Shown piece after piece: positions 43,182 to 52,686 of a stretch of DNA of 64,000 bases (position 1 is its first letter; each line of letters begins with the position of its first letter). The position numbers and the translations under genes were made by a program. Below the pieces are notes generated by a model. The model ran no database searches and had not been told where the DNA came from. It saw only the letters and a list, made by a program, of their open reading frames with translations. The stretch comes from DASVFB01 sp963766345 (GTDB lineage: Bacteria; Actinomycetota; Thermoleophilia; Gaiellales; Gaiellaceae): NCBI GenBank assembly GCA_963766345.1, contig CAVXZL010000012.1, positions 372,001 through 436,000 on the forward strand. Reading direction: 5' to 3'.

Positions 43182-44292
43182 TCAGCGCCCGCGGAGGAGA
43201 GCGATCACGCGGTCTTGATCCGCGTCCTCCAGGGTTGACGACGATGGGATACAGATTCCAGTAGCGTGCAAGTGCTCGCTCGTAGCCAACGCGTCGTGTC
43301 GAGACTCGCGGTATGGGGGGAGGGAAGGAATCGGAAAGAAGAACGGTCGCGAATCAACGCCTGCGCCGTCGAGGCGGTCCATGACTTCCGTTCGGCTCTC
43401 GCCGTACTCGTCAGGATCGATCAAGACCGACATGAGCCAGAAATTGCTCTTGGCCCACGGCGCTTCGCTGCAGAAACGCAGCCCTTCGACGTCACGGAGA
43501 CCTTCGGCGTACCGCTCGGCGATGCGGCGCCGTTGCGCGAGCATCTCATCGAGCCGTTGAAACTGCGCGAGGCCGACTGCCGCGTGGAGGTTGCTGAGAG
43601 CGTAGTTGTAGCCGACTTCATCGTGTAGGTACTCCCTGCCCGCCTCAGGTGCCTGCAAGCTGAGATGGCGAAGGTGCGCCAGACGTCCGGAGTCGCGGGC
43701 GAGAAGCATGCCGCCTCCGCCTGACGTGATCACCTTGTTGCCGTTGAAGCTGAAACAGCCGATGTCGCCAAGAGTTCCGCAGGGCACACCTCGGTAGCGG
43801 GATCCGAGCGCTTCCGTGGCGTCCTCGATCACCGAGATTCGGCGTTCTCGTGCGAGCTCTTGGATCGGATCCATGTCGACCGGATGGCCGTACAGATGAA
43901 CCACGATGATGGCCTTGGTGGTCGGCCCGATGCAGGGCGCAACGGACGCCGCGTCGACGCCGTACGTCTCTGGATCCACGTCGGCGAAGACCGGGCTCGC
44001 GCCGACATAGCGCACCGCGTTCGCCGGGGCTATGAACGTCAGGGCGGGAACGATCACCTCGTCGCCCGTGTCCGATCCCGAGCTCGACAAGCGCGAGGTG
44101 GAGTGCAGCTGTCCCGTTCACCGTCGAAACTGCGTCGTCAGCGTCGTGGTAACCGGCGAAGGCCCGCTCGAACTCGGCGACGAACCGCCCACGCCCCGCG
44201 ACCCAATTCTCGGCGATGCATGCTTCGAGGTTCCGAGCTTCTTCGGCGCCGAGCGCCGGCACCGAAAGAGGGATTCGCGAAACGACGCTCAC
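43182..44292 (-). CDS. legC: LegC-like PLP-dependent sugar aminotransferase (DegT/DnrJ/EryC1 family)
   Basis: The product starts 'MSVVSRIPLSVPALGAEEAR' and 'CIAENWVAGRGRFVAEFE', and after one shift near 44065 reads 'DEVIVPALTFIAPANAVRYV', 'VIEDATEALGSRYRG' and 'GCFSFNGNKVITSGGGGML', where the Lys of NGNK binds PLP. The NGNK-I/V-T-(T/S)-GGGGM wording is typical of LegC enzymes, which aminate C4 of a nucleotide-linked 4-keto-6-deoxy-GlcNAc. The length of about 370 residues is normal. The GTG start directly abuts the TGA of the dehydratase gene. The companion dehydratase, acetyltransferase, epimerase and synthase are all upstream in the same operon. Confidence 0.85.
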
Positions 44293-45304
44293 TCAGATGT
44301 TGTAGACGTGCGGCTTCGTCATCGCGAGTCGCTCGCGAAACCAATCGACCGTGATTCGGAGACCTTCCGAGAGCCCGACAATCGGTTCCCAGCCGGTTTC
44401 CTGACGCAGCGCCGAAGCGTCGCAGAGCAACTCCTCGACTTCGCTCGCATCGGGACGAACGCGTTCTGGATCGGCTACCAGAGTCGCTTCCGAGCCCATG
44501 ATCTCGAGAACTTTCTCGGCCAGCCCGCCGATATGGATCGCAGCGCCGCTCCCGGCATTGAGCGTGCGGCCGATCGTGCCGTCATGCGTCCCGACGGCTA
44601 TGAATGCCTCGACGGTGTCGCTCACGAACGTGAAGTCGCGCCTGGGGGACAAGGAACCGAGGTGGACCTCCTCCGCGCCCGCAAGCACCTGGCTGACGAT
44701 CGTCGGGATCACGGCACGCAACGACTGGCGCGGCCCATAGGTGTTGAACGGGCGCAAGGTCGTCAGCCGGAAGCTCGAACGAGAGGTAGTAGCTCTCGGC
44801 GAGCTTGTCCGCTCCGATCTTGCTCGCGCTGTATGGAGATTGTCCCTGTAGCGGGTGCTTCTCGTCGATCGGCGTATATCTGCGCCGTCCCGTAGGTCTC
44901 GCTGGTCGACGTATGGATCGATGCGCCCGACAGCCGCGTCTCGGGCCGCCTCCAGCACATTGAGCGTCCCGGTGACGTTCGTGGCCACGTAGCGTGGCCG
45001 GAGCGACATACGAGTACGGGATGCCGATCAGCGCCGCCAGGTGAAACACCGTTTCGCTGCCCGAGACGACGCGGCGGACGGCGAACGGATCCTGAATATC
45101 GCCGGCAACGACATCGACCTGATCCAGAATGTCGTGCGGGATGCTGCTCGAGGTTGGCCCAGTCGTTTCGCGAGTTGTAGTGCACGAACGCACGAACGTC
45201 GGCGCCGGCAGTCACGAGCGCCTCGACGAGGTGGCTGCCGATGAAGCCGCCCGCGCCGGTGACGAGGACGCGCTTGCCGTGCCAGAGCCGTCATGTCGAC
45301 GAGA
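44293..45304 (-). CDS. legB: LegB-like nucleotide-sugar 4,6-dehydratase (extended SDR)
   Basis: In reconstructed form 'RVLVTGAGGFIGSHLVEAL' (NAD-binding), 'DILDQVDVVAGDIQDPFAV', 'ETVFHLAALIGIPYSYVAPA', 'YSASKIGADKLAESYYLSF' (catalytic YxxxK) and 'RPFNTYGPRQSLRAVIPTIV' appear in order, followed by 'GSLSPRRDFTFVSDTVEAFI'. This set is characteristic of LegB, which oxidises and dehydrates GDP- or UDP-GlcNAc to the 4-keto-6-deoxy sugar. Shifts lie near 45285, 45150, 45005, 44900 and 44775. The ATG at 45304 overlaps the upstream TGA (ATGA). Confidence 0.8.
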
Positions 45305-46364
45305 AGTACGTCGCGTGTTCGTCGAGTGCGCGCTCGTAGTCGGCGATCTGACCGATGTCGAGCCAGTACTCGCGGATCGGGGAACGCGCCCACGCGCGCG
45401 CCCTGGAACAAGCGACTCGTTCGATGAGATCCGTCATGTCGAACTGACCCCTCTCCGGCCGGCATGAGCGCGACGGCGTTGGGGCTCGATGGCGTAGATC
45501 CCGGCGCTGACGAAGAAATCAACGCGTCGGCTTTTCCCGGAGCTGCGTCACCCGCGCCCCTTCGAGGTCGACGACGCCGTACGGAACTTCGAGCGACGTA
45601 TCTACGAACCCCGACTGTGATGAGGTTGTCGTCCTCGAGCGTGGAAGCGCATCAGCGCCGACAGGTTCACGTTCGTGAGGAGATCCGCGTTGATCACGAT
45701 GAAAGGTTGTTCGAGCTGCTCACGCGCCAATCGCAGTGCGCCGGCCGATCCCAGTTGTCGCGACTCGCGGATGTAGTCGATGGTCGATGCCGAAACGCTT
45801 GCCATCGCCGAAGTGCGTTTCGATCGCCTCTGCCTGGTAGTTGACTGCCATCAGAACGCGCGAGAACCCGGCCTGCGCGAACCTGCTCGAGCACGGTGCT
45901 CGAGCAACGGACGGCCGCCGACGTCCAGCATCGGTTTGGGCGTGTCGTTCGTCAGGGGCCGGAGGCGCTTCCCCTCTCCACCGGCCATGATCACGACTGG
46001 ATTTTCCTGGCGATGAGCGTCGACGAGATCGCGGATGAAAGCCACGTCGACGACGCGCGTCCCTTCGAGCAGGGGAACCTGCTCGATGCCATGCTCGGTC
46101 ATCAGACGTAGGAGCTCGCCCGCCTCGGTCCCTTTGGGGGCGGTGATTGGCGAGTCGTGGATGATCTCGGCGATCGAAGCGTCGAGCCGGGCGCCGCGGA
46201 GAAGGGCTCGCCGAACGTCGCCGTCGGAGATCGTGCCGACGCAGCTGTTCGTGCTCGTCGACAGCAAGCGCGATCTCGATCGCCCCCTCGTCGATGCATT
46301 CGATCGCGTCGCGGATGGTCGCGTTCGGACGGACGAAGATCTTTGGGAAACGACGAGTGTCCAC
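45301..46364 (-). CDS. ptmE: CBS-domain nucleotidyltransferase, PtmE-like (sugar-1-P guanylyltransferase)
   Basis: The N-terminal quarter is a CBS pair: 'ATIRDAIECIDEGAIEIALA', 'GTISDGDVRRALLRGARLDA', 'EAGELLRLMTEHGIEQVPLL'. The transferase core follows: 'PVVIMAGGEGKRLRPLTNDT', 'PKPMLDVGGRPLLEH', 'QPFIVINADLLTNVN'; after more shifts it ends near 'EYWLDIGQIADYERALDEHA'. In Campylobacter the CBS-NTP-transferase PtmE makes GDP-glucosamine, the entry point to GDP-linked legionaminic acid synthesis. The gene order here supports the same role. Shifts occur near 46240, 45895, 45790, 45620 and 45480. It starts at a GTG 7 bp after the acetyltransferase stop. Confidence 0.75.
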
Positions 46365-46371
46365 GACGGCT

Positions 46372-47016
46372 CTATCGACCTCTTTGCAGAGGAACTGCAG
46401 GGCAACCCACGACGGTCGTCTCCGATGCCACGTCGCGGATCACCGCGGATCCGCCGCCTACGACCGCTCCCGCTCCGATGCGAACGCTGTTGAGGACGGA
46501 TGCGCCGATTCCTATGTGCGCAAGGCGCTCGCAGACGACCTCGCCACCCAAGAGCGCGCCGGTCGCGATGTGGACATGGGCCTCGATGATGCAGTCGTGC
46601 TCGACCACCGCTCCAGTATTCACGACGACGTTGTCGGCAAGGCTGGCGCCGGGGCCGACGACGGCGGCCGCCAACACGACGCATCCGCGGCCGAGTCGCG
46701 CGTTGCTCGAGACTGTCGCGGCTGGATGGATGATGACCGGCAGTTGAAAGCCGCCTCCGACAACACGCTCGAACAACGCCTTCCTCGGCCGGTTGTCCGC
46801 TGAGCCGCCGAGCCCGATACAGGCGCCGCCGACACCGCCTTCGAGCAAGTCGGCGAGCTGCGAATCGTCACCGACGATAGGGACACCGTCGAGATCTTGC
46901 CCGGCCAACTCCGGACGCGGGTCGGTGCAGGCAACGGCCTCGTGCTCACCCGCAGCCCGGACAGCGTCCAAGACGGATCGCGCGTGGCCGCCTGCTCCCA
47001 CGACGACGAGCTTCAT
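46372..47016 (-). CDS. legH: NeuD/PglD-type hexapeptide acetyltransferase, LegH-like
   Basis: The 214-residue protein has the N-terminal Rossmann-like 'MKLVVVGAGGHARSVLDAVR' sugar-binding domain. A left-handed beta-helix follows with hexapeptide steps such as 'HPAATVSSNARLGRGCVVLA' and 'HIGIGASVLNSVRIGAGAVV', and 'NTGAVVEHDC' contains the catalytic His. The family N-acetylates 4-amino groups of UDP- or GDP-sugars or O-acetylates sialic acids. In this operon the missing step after LegC is 4-N-acetylation, so LegH is the natural call. It is intact. The ATG at 47016 overlaps the TGA of the epimerase gene (ATGA). Confidence 0.82.
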   Translation of the reverse strand: MKLVVVGAGGHARSVLDAVRAAGEHEAVACTDPRPELAGQDLDGVPIVGDDSQLADLLEGGVGGACIGLGGSADNRPRKALFERVVGGGFQLPVIIHPAATVSSNARLGRGCVVLAAAVVGPGASLADNVVVNTGAVVEHDCIIEAHVHIATGALLGGEVVCERLAHIGIGASVLNSVRIGAGAVVGGGSAVIRDVASETTVVGCPAVPLQRGR

Positions 47017-48239
47017 CGGCCGCCGTTTCCGAGTTCGAGCGACGATCGCCATGCGGCGTCCGGCAGGTCGAAGAACCGCTTTCGACGCAACTCCTGTGTT
47101 CGAGCCTCGGCGAGCACGCGAAGAATCCGTGACGAGGTGTCGCCGCTGCCGTAGGGGCTCTCGATCCCCGCGAGAGATGTCCGAAAGTCCGAGCCTAGCG
47201 CCCGACTGAGGGCGGCGGCGACAGCTCCTGCGTTGGGCGCGGAGTCGATGACGTTAGGCGCGCGCAAACGTCCACGTTGACGATCGCCGACATTGACGGC
47301 CGGGAGCTCGAACGACGGCGCTTCGATCAAGGCGCTCGAAGAGTTTCCGACGACCGCATCTGCGTGTCGCAGGAGGCTCAGGTAGCGCAGTTGGCCCAGC
47401 GCACGAAATGCATGGACGTTTGGATGTCCCTGCGCGTAAGCGAGCAGAACCTGCCGTGTCTGGGCGTTGCCGAGGTCGTCATTTGGAAGCGTCACTACAA
47501 CCGTTCCTGTCCGATCGACGACCTCGTCGATGCCTCGAACGACCTCCGACGCCTCCACGGTCGCGGCGCCTGGATGCAGCGACTCAGGATGCAGGGTGAG
47601 CGCGACGAGCGGACGCCCGAGAGTTATTCCCAATGCGTCCGCGAGTGCCTCCCTGTCGAGCAACGGCAGAGAACGGATCGCCTCGATCCCGGGCGCGCCG
47701 ACCACGTGGACCCGGTCGGGCTGCTCCCCCAGTTGGCAGACACGCTCGCCGTACACCCTCGTTGCGACGAAGTGAATCTGCGAGAGCTTCGTCAGGCAAT
47801 GCCGCAACGCGTCGTCCACCGATCCCTCGCTCAATTCGCCGCCATGAATGTGAGCGATCGGGATCCCGAGCCCGGTGGCGGCAAGTGCTGCGCTCAGCAT
47901 CTCGTGGCGGTCGCCGAGCACCAGCAATAGATCAGGCTGTAACGCATTCAGCGTTTCCGTGAATCGGGCAATCGCCTCGGAGAACGCGCGGCCGAGATCG
48001 ACGGGTCCGACGACGTCCGTCGTCTCGACACGTGCCGCGATTGGAAACGAATCGTCCTCGATCTCGCGCACGGTCAGGCCGAATGCGCTGCTGAGGTGCA
48101 TCGCGCCGACGATGAGCTGTAGCGCGAATCGCGAGTCGTTTGCGAACGCGCCGATGGTTGGACGCAGCAAGCCGTAATCGGCACGGGAGCCGGTGACGAC
48201 AGCGACCTTTTTCGCCACGACGGGCGCGCCTCGACTCAC
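47013..48239 (-). CDS. legG: Hydrolysing nucleotide-sugar 2-epimerase, NeuC/LegG type
   Basis: The 408-residue intact protein shows 'KKVAVVTGSRADYGLLRPTI', 'DLLLVLGDRHEMLSAALAAT', 'IPIAHIHGGELSEGSVDDAL' and 'GNSSSALIEAPSFELPAVNV', the signature of the UDP-GlcNAc 2-epimerase GT-B fold. NeuC/LegG enzymes invert C2 while cleaving off the nucleotide, giving the free 6-deoxy-2,4-diacetamido-mannose that the synthase condenses with pyruvate equivalents. The GTG start overlaps the synthase TGA (GTGA), and its own stop overlaps the acetyltransferase ATG. Whether it prefers GDP or UDP substrates is not readable from sequence. Confidence 0.9.
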   Translation of the reverse strand: MSRGAPVVAKKVAVVTGSRADYGLLRPTIGAFANDSRFALQLIVGAMHLSSAFGLTVREIEDDSFPIAARVETTDVVGPVDLGRAFSEAIARFTETLNALQPDLLLVLGDRHEMLSAALAATGLGIPIAHIHGGELSEGSVDDALRHCLTKLSQIHFVATRVYGERVCQLGEQPDRVHVVGAPGIEAIRSLPLLDREALADALGITLGRPLVALTLHPESLHPGAATVEASEVVRGIDEVVDRTGTVVVTLPNDDLGNAQTRQVLLAYAQGHPNVHAFRALGQLRYLSLLRHADAVVGNSSSALIEAPSFELPAVNVGDRQRGRLRAPNVIDSAPNAGAVAAALSRALGSDFRTSLAGIESPYGSGDTSSRILRVLAEARTQELRRKRFFDLPDAAWRSSLELGNGGR

Positions 48240-49300
48240 GAGTGCGAGGAAGCCTCCAGGTGCGCCTCCGTGAGCAGTTCGTCAACGCCGATCGCGCGCG
48301 CAAGCCTCGTGCCGATCACGCTGTCGAGGCGGCTGGGCGGGAGGCCTCCCCCGGGACGCTTGACGGCGAGTGCGTTCGCATCGATCTGTTCGCCTGCTTG
48401 CATCGAGCGCACCGCGACGATGCTTCTTCGCGCGACCGTTCGTATCTCCAACTCCGACGGCTGTGGGCGCTTGACACCGTCCCCGAGCGCTCGCTCGAGC
48501 ATACGAAGCCGGCCGACGAGATCCCGGAACTCGTCGGGCTCGAGAGAGGCGGCATGGTCAGGCCCGGGAAGGCGGCGGTCGATCGTCAGGTGGCGCTCGA
48601 GAATCGCTGCGCCTCGGGCAACCGCCGCAAGGCTCAGATCCGCGCCCAAACTGTGATCCGAGAAACCGACGGGAACTCCGAACGTGTCGCTCAACGTATC
48701 CATCGCCCTCAGGTTCGCATCTTCGGGGGGCGCCGGGTAACTCGACACGCAGTGCAGAAGTGCGAGCGGAGGGTCGCCGGATTCGCCGATCGCACGTACA
48801 GCGTCGGCGACCTCGGCGAGCGTAGCCATTCCCGTCGAGACGAGAAGCGGTCGGCTGCGGCGAGCGAGGTTGCGAAGGAAGGGGAGATTCGTCAGCTCGC
48901 CCGATCCGACCTTGAAGGCCGGCACGTCGAGCTGCTCCAAGAAGTCGGCGCTTCGTTCATCGAACGGCGTTGATAGGAAGATGATGTCGCGAGCTTCGCA
49001 ACGAGCTGCGATGGTCTTGAATGCCTCATGGTCCAGGCGGAGCGGGGCCAACATGTCCGCCTGGCCTGAGTCCGTCCCTGCTTCGCCGCGCTGATAATCG
49101 GCAAGAGGCGCGCTGCTCGACGCGAGCTCGTCGGGGTCGAACGTCTGGAACTTCACTGCGTCGGCGCCGCTGTCGGCTGCGGCGTCGACAAGCTCGAGCG
49201 CAAGCGCCGGATCGCCGTTGTGGTTGACACCGGCCTCGGCGATGAAGAAGACGGGTTGCTCTCGTCCGATGATGTGGCCGCCGAGCTTCAGTGCACTCAT
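48236..49300 (-). CDS. legI: Nonulosonate synthase, NeuB/LegI type, with SAF domain
   Basis: The 354-residue intact enzyme begins 'QPVFFIAEAGVNHNGDPALA' and continues 'DSGADAVKFQTFDPDEL', 'FLSTPFDERSADFLEQL', 'FKVGSGELTNLPFLRNLA' and 'PVGFSDHSLGADLSLAAVAR', then a C-terminal SAF (antifreeze-like) domain ending 'VIGTRLARAIGVDELLTEAH'. NeuB-family enzymes condense phosphoenolpyruvate with an N-acetylated mannosamine to sialic, legionaminic or pseudaminic acid. With LegB/C/H/G-like partners legionaminic acid is the best guess. Both ends overlap the neighbouring genes by 4 bases, so the operon is tightly coupled. Confidence 0.9.
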   Translation of the reverse strand: MSALKLGGHIIGREQPVFFIAEAGVNHNGDPALALELVDAAADSGADAVKFQTFDPDELASSSAPLADYQRGEAGTDSGQADMLAPLRLDHEAFKTIAARCEARDIIFLSTPFDERSADFLEQLDVPAFKVGSGELTNLPFLRNLARRSRPLLVSTGMATLAEVADAVRAIGESGDPPLALLHCVSSYPAPPEDANLRAMDTLSDTFGVPVGFSDHSLGADLSLAAVARGAAILERHLTIDRRLPGPDHAASLEPDEFRDLVGRLRMLERALGDGVKRPQPSELEIRTVARRSIVAVRSMQAGEQIDANALAVKRPGGGLPPSRLDSVIGTRLARAIGVDELLTEAHLEASSHS

Positions 49301-50069
49301 CCGGCGGCTAGGTCGACCGGTGGGTACAGCGCGTTGAAGCGCCGCCAGTACTCGTCCTGAACGCCGCGATTGATCGCGACGAGATCGGGCCGCGCGCGGA
49401 GCAGCTGCACGACTCGCTCGAGCGCGCTGTCCGCGGGCTCCGTCCCGAGTTCGGCCAGCACCGCTTCGAAGAACACGACATCCTCGGGATAGTCGAGGGT
49501 CAGGCGAGCCCCATCGTGTCTGAGAGTTTCGGGCGCCGCGACTTCAGCGCGCATCACGACGCGTTCGTCTGCGAAGAAGCGACCTTGGCCCCCCGTGTCC
49601 GTCTCGGTCTTGAGGGCGCAGACGCGGCGAAGGCCGCTTCTGGCGATCCCGGTCGGTGCGGCGCCGAACGGAAGGCCCGTGCACGTGATGTAGTCGGCGC
49701 CCGTGTGCTCGTAACACTCGATGACTCGATCGACGTGGACCGGATCGCAGAAGACGTCGTCGCCGTCGCATGCTGCGATGAAGTCCACCCCGTACTCGTC
49801 GGCGGCGCCCAGCCACCGCACGAGGATATCGTCGCGCTCTCCTCGATAGACGTCGACGCCGAGGCGTCGAGCGGCGGCTGCGAGCTCATCGTCCTCGGCT
49901 TCGGTCGTCGTGCAGAGCACGATCAACGCCGGTCTTTCTGCGAGACGAAGGCGCTCGACCAGCCGCTCCAGGACGTCCGCCCTCCCAACTCGAGCAGCGT
50001 CTTCCGAGGGAGACGCGACGACCCCAGCCGGGCCGTGATGAACGTTGCTGCTCTCAACCGAGGACGCAT
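49297..50069 (-). CDS. legF: Cytidylyltransferase of the SpsF type activating the nonulosonate (LegF role), one frameshift
   Basis: The N-terminus 'AATFITARLGSSRLPRKTLL' is the nucleotide-binding motif of CMP-sugar synthetases. After a shift near 49985 it continues 'LIVLCTTTEAEDDELAAAAR', 'VYRGERDDILVRWLGAADEY', 'FIAACDGDDVFCDPVHVDRV' and 'LTLDYPEDVVFFEAVL'. The family is SpsF-like (spore-coat type) rather than classical NeuA, but its place as first gene before neuB/neuC homologues makes CMP-activation of the product the likely role. The ATG at 50069 lies 47 bp from the divergent aminotransferase start, so the operon promoter must sit in or beyond that short gap. Confidence 0.8.
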
Positions 50070-50116
50070 GACGCTACCAGGCAAGGTCGCGCGAGTCCAC
50101 GCCTCGAGCGAGCGGC

Positions 50117-51468
50117 ATGGATTCGCACCGGCTAGGCTCGAGGTCGTGTTGTCCGAGCGAGCGCCGAAGCGAGCTGAGCGAGCGTGCACATCGCGTGATT
50201 CCCGCCGGTGCCCACACGTACAGCAAGGGAGACGATCAGTTTCCGGACGTCGCGCCCGCGTTCATCGAGCGGGGCGAAGGCTGCTACGCGTTCGACGCAG
50301 AAGGCAACAAGTTCCTCGACTGGGGAATGGGTCTGCGAACCGTCATCCTCGGCCACGCTTATCCGCGGGTCGTCGAGGCGGCGACAGCCGAGCTCCGCAA
50401 AGGCTCGAACTTCACCAGGCCGTCCATCCTCGAGCTCGAGCTCGCCGAGGAGCTTGCCGACCTGATTCCGTGCGCCGAGATGGTGAAGTTCGCGAAGAAC
50501 GGCTCAGACGTCACGACCGCAGCCGTCAGGCTCGCCCGGGCCGCGACCGGCCGCGACCTCGTCGCGTTCCCGCGCGAGCAGCCGTTTCTCAGCGTGGACG
50601 ACTGGTTCATCGGCAGCACGGAGATGAACAGCGGTGTTCCGGAAGCGGTCCAGAAGCTGTCGCTCACGTTCTCGTACGGTGACTCGCAGAGCGTCGAGGA
50701 TCTGTTCGAACGGCACGCAGGCGAAATCGCGTGCGTCATCCTCGAGGCGGCGACGGTCGTTCCACCGCCGCCGGGATTCTGGAACGCCTCCGCGAGCTGA
50801 CGGCGGCGCATGGAACCGTGCTCGTGTTCGACGAGACGATCACCGGCTTCCGCTGGGACCTCCGCGGTGCGCAGACGTACTTCGGCGTCACGCCCGATCT
50901 CGCGACATTCGGCAAGGCGCTCGGAAACGGCTTCGCGGTCTCCGCTCTGACCGGGCGCCGCGACTTGATGGAGCTCGGCGGGCTCAGACACACGGCTGAG
51001 CGTGTCTTCCTGCTGTCGACGACGCATGGAGGCGAGACACACGGCCTCGCCGCAGCTCGCGCGACCGTGATGGAGCTCCGCGACAAAGACGTGTGCGACC
51101 ACCTCTGGTCGATCGGCCAAAGGCTGGCTGACGGGTTGAACGACGCGGCTCGCGCAAACGGCGTCGAGCAAGCTTCGCGTGTGTCGGCTTTCCGTGCAGT
51201 CCGGTTCTCAGCTTCACGGCGGGAGACGACGTCTCGGAGGCGGAGCTGCGAACGCTCTTCCAACAGGAGATGATCGTTCGCGGCGTAATGATTCCGTATG
51301 TGGCTCCGAGTTTCAGCCACGGCGAAAGCGGAGGTCGATCGAACTGTCGAGGCGGCGTCCGGCGCTTTCGGCATTCTCCGTCGCGTCCTGGAAGGTGAGC
51401 CCCTCGAAAGCACCTCACCGGACCGAGTCATCAAGCCCGTCTTCCGGCGTTACAACTTCGACCGCTAA
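50117..51468 (+). CDS. Class III (GSA-aminomutase-like) PLP aminotransferase, frame-broken
   Basis: The product reads 'ERAHRVIPAGAHTYSKGDDQ' (as in glutamate-1-semialdehyde aminomutases), 'YAFDAEGNKFLDWGMGLRTV', 'MVKFAKNGSDVTTAAVRLAR', and after a shift near 50780 'GTVLVFDETITGFRWDLRGA' and 'PDLATFGKALGNGFAVSALT', where the Lys binds PLP. After another shift near 51190 it ends 'VIKPVFRRYNFDR'. Such paralogues without hemA/hemB context are common in glycan clusters next to SpsF and NeuB homologues and probably aminate or isomerise a sugar intermediate; true heme synthesis is unlikely here. The exact start is unsure; 50117 is the first ATG in frame. Confidence 0.75.
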
Positions 51469-51479
51469 GGGGCGTTCGC

Positions 51480-52500
51480 ATGAAGGTCCTCGTAGTCGGG
51501 CTCGGATCGATGGGCCGTCGCCGCGTCCGCAACCTGTCGTACATCGGCGGCCACGAGATCGCCGGCGTGGAGCCGGACGACAAGCGGCGCGAGGAGGTGG
51601 CGGCGGAGTTCCAGATCGCGACATGGCCCAGCTTTTCCGAGGGGCTCGACTGGAAGCCGGACGCGCTCGTCATTTCGACGCCGCCCGAACAAGCACACCG
51701 AGTTCGCGTGCTCGGCCGCCCGCGCAGGAATTCACTTCTTCACGGAAGCGAGCGTGGTTCGAGACGGCATGGAGGAGTTGCTCGAACTGGTGAAGGATCG
51801 ATCGATCGTCGCCGCTCCGTCCTGCACGATGCGCTTCCACCCGGCCGTGCGCATCATCAAGGAACGCCTGAACGACGGGGCGATCGGGCGGCCCCTGGCG
51901 TTCACTCACCACGTCGGGCAATACCTCCCCGACTGGCACCCGTGGGAGGACTATCGAACCTTCTACGGCGCGCGCCGCGATACCGGTGCAGCTCGCGAGA
52001 TCGTTCCGTTCGAGCTCAACTGGTTGACGAGTGTGTTCGGCAGGATCGCCAGAGTCGCGTGTCTCCGCGGAAAGCTCAGCTCGCTCGATGCCGACATCGA
52101 CGACATCTACTCGACACTCCTCGAGTTCGAGAGGGGCGTCTACGGCTCGATGGTTGTCGACGTGATCAGTCGGCCAGCGCTGCGCAAGGCACGCATCATT
52201 GGTGAGGCAGGAACGCTCGAATGGGACTGGGCCGCTCGGAAAGTCCTCGAATGGCGGGCAGCCGACCCCACGTGGCGTGAGTTCGTCGACCCGCCGCCGA
52301 TCGAGGGGCCTGGCGGCGCCTGGGTCGCGGAGAACATGTACATCGACGAGATGCGAGCGTTCATGCACGCAGTCGAGCACGGGGCTGATCGGTACCCGTT
52401 CTCAGTCGCCGAGGACTATGAGCTGCTAGGCGTGCTGCTCGAGCTCGAACGTACGTCGCGAGGCGGCGCCGCGGAGCCGTCAGCGCCCACCTCGAGCTAG
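51480..52500 (+). CDS. Gfo/Idh/MocA-family oxidoreductase, one frameshift
   Basis: The Rossmann start 'MKVLVVGLGSMGRRRVRNLS' is followed by 'PDALVISTPPEQAH', a shift near 51710, then 'FFTEASVVRDGMEELLELV', 'VAAPSCTMRFHPAVRIIKER', 'GRPLAFTHHVGQYLPDWHPW' and 'ARRDTGAAREIVPFELNWL'. The family oxidises or reduces hydroxyls of sugars and cyclitols with NAD(P). It starts 11 bp after the aminotransferase stop, so the two form a pair: oxidation to a keto sugar followed by amination is the usual chemistry. Substrate unknown. Confidence 0.82.
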
Positions 52501-52618
52501 CGCTCGTACCCGTAGCGCATCGTCGAAGAGCCACCCGGTGCGGGCCAGCTCGGCACGCTCGAACGCCTTCATGACGGCCATCGGCCTAGGGGTTTTACGC
52601 GCCGCCCACGGTTCCGAT

Positions 52619-52648
52619 TTGACGACGTCTTATGCCGTCGATTACCTT
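52619..52648 (+). promoter_or_regulatory. Weak candidate promoter of the sulfate transport operon
   Basis: TTGACG at 52619-52624 resembles a -35 box. The AT-richer stretch 17-18 bp further (TTACCTT) is a poor -10. The 186-bp gap before the operon is where control by the downstream Rrf2 regulator would act. Confidence 0.25.
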
Positions 52649-52686
52649 CCTTGATAGCCGACTAATCCGATCGACAAAGGAGACAC

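Noticed and set aside
50117..51468. hemL (heme biosynthesis glutamate-1-semialdehyde aminomutase)
   Set aside because: No other tetrapyrrole genes are nearby. It pairs with a sugar oxidoreductase and faces a CMP-sugar synthase, so a glycan role is more likely.
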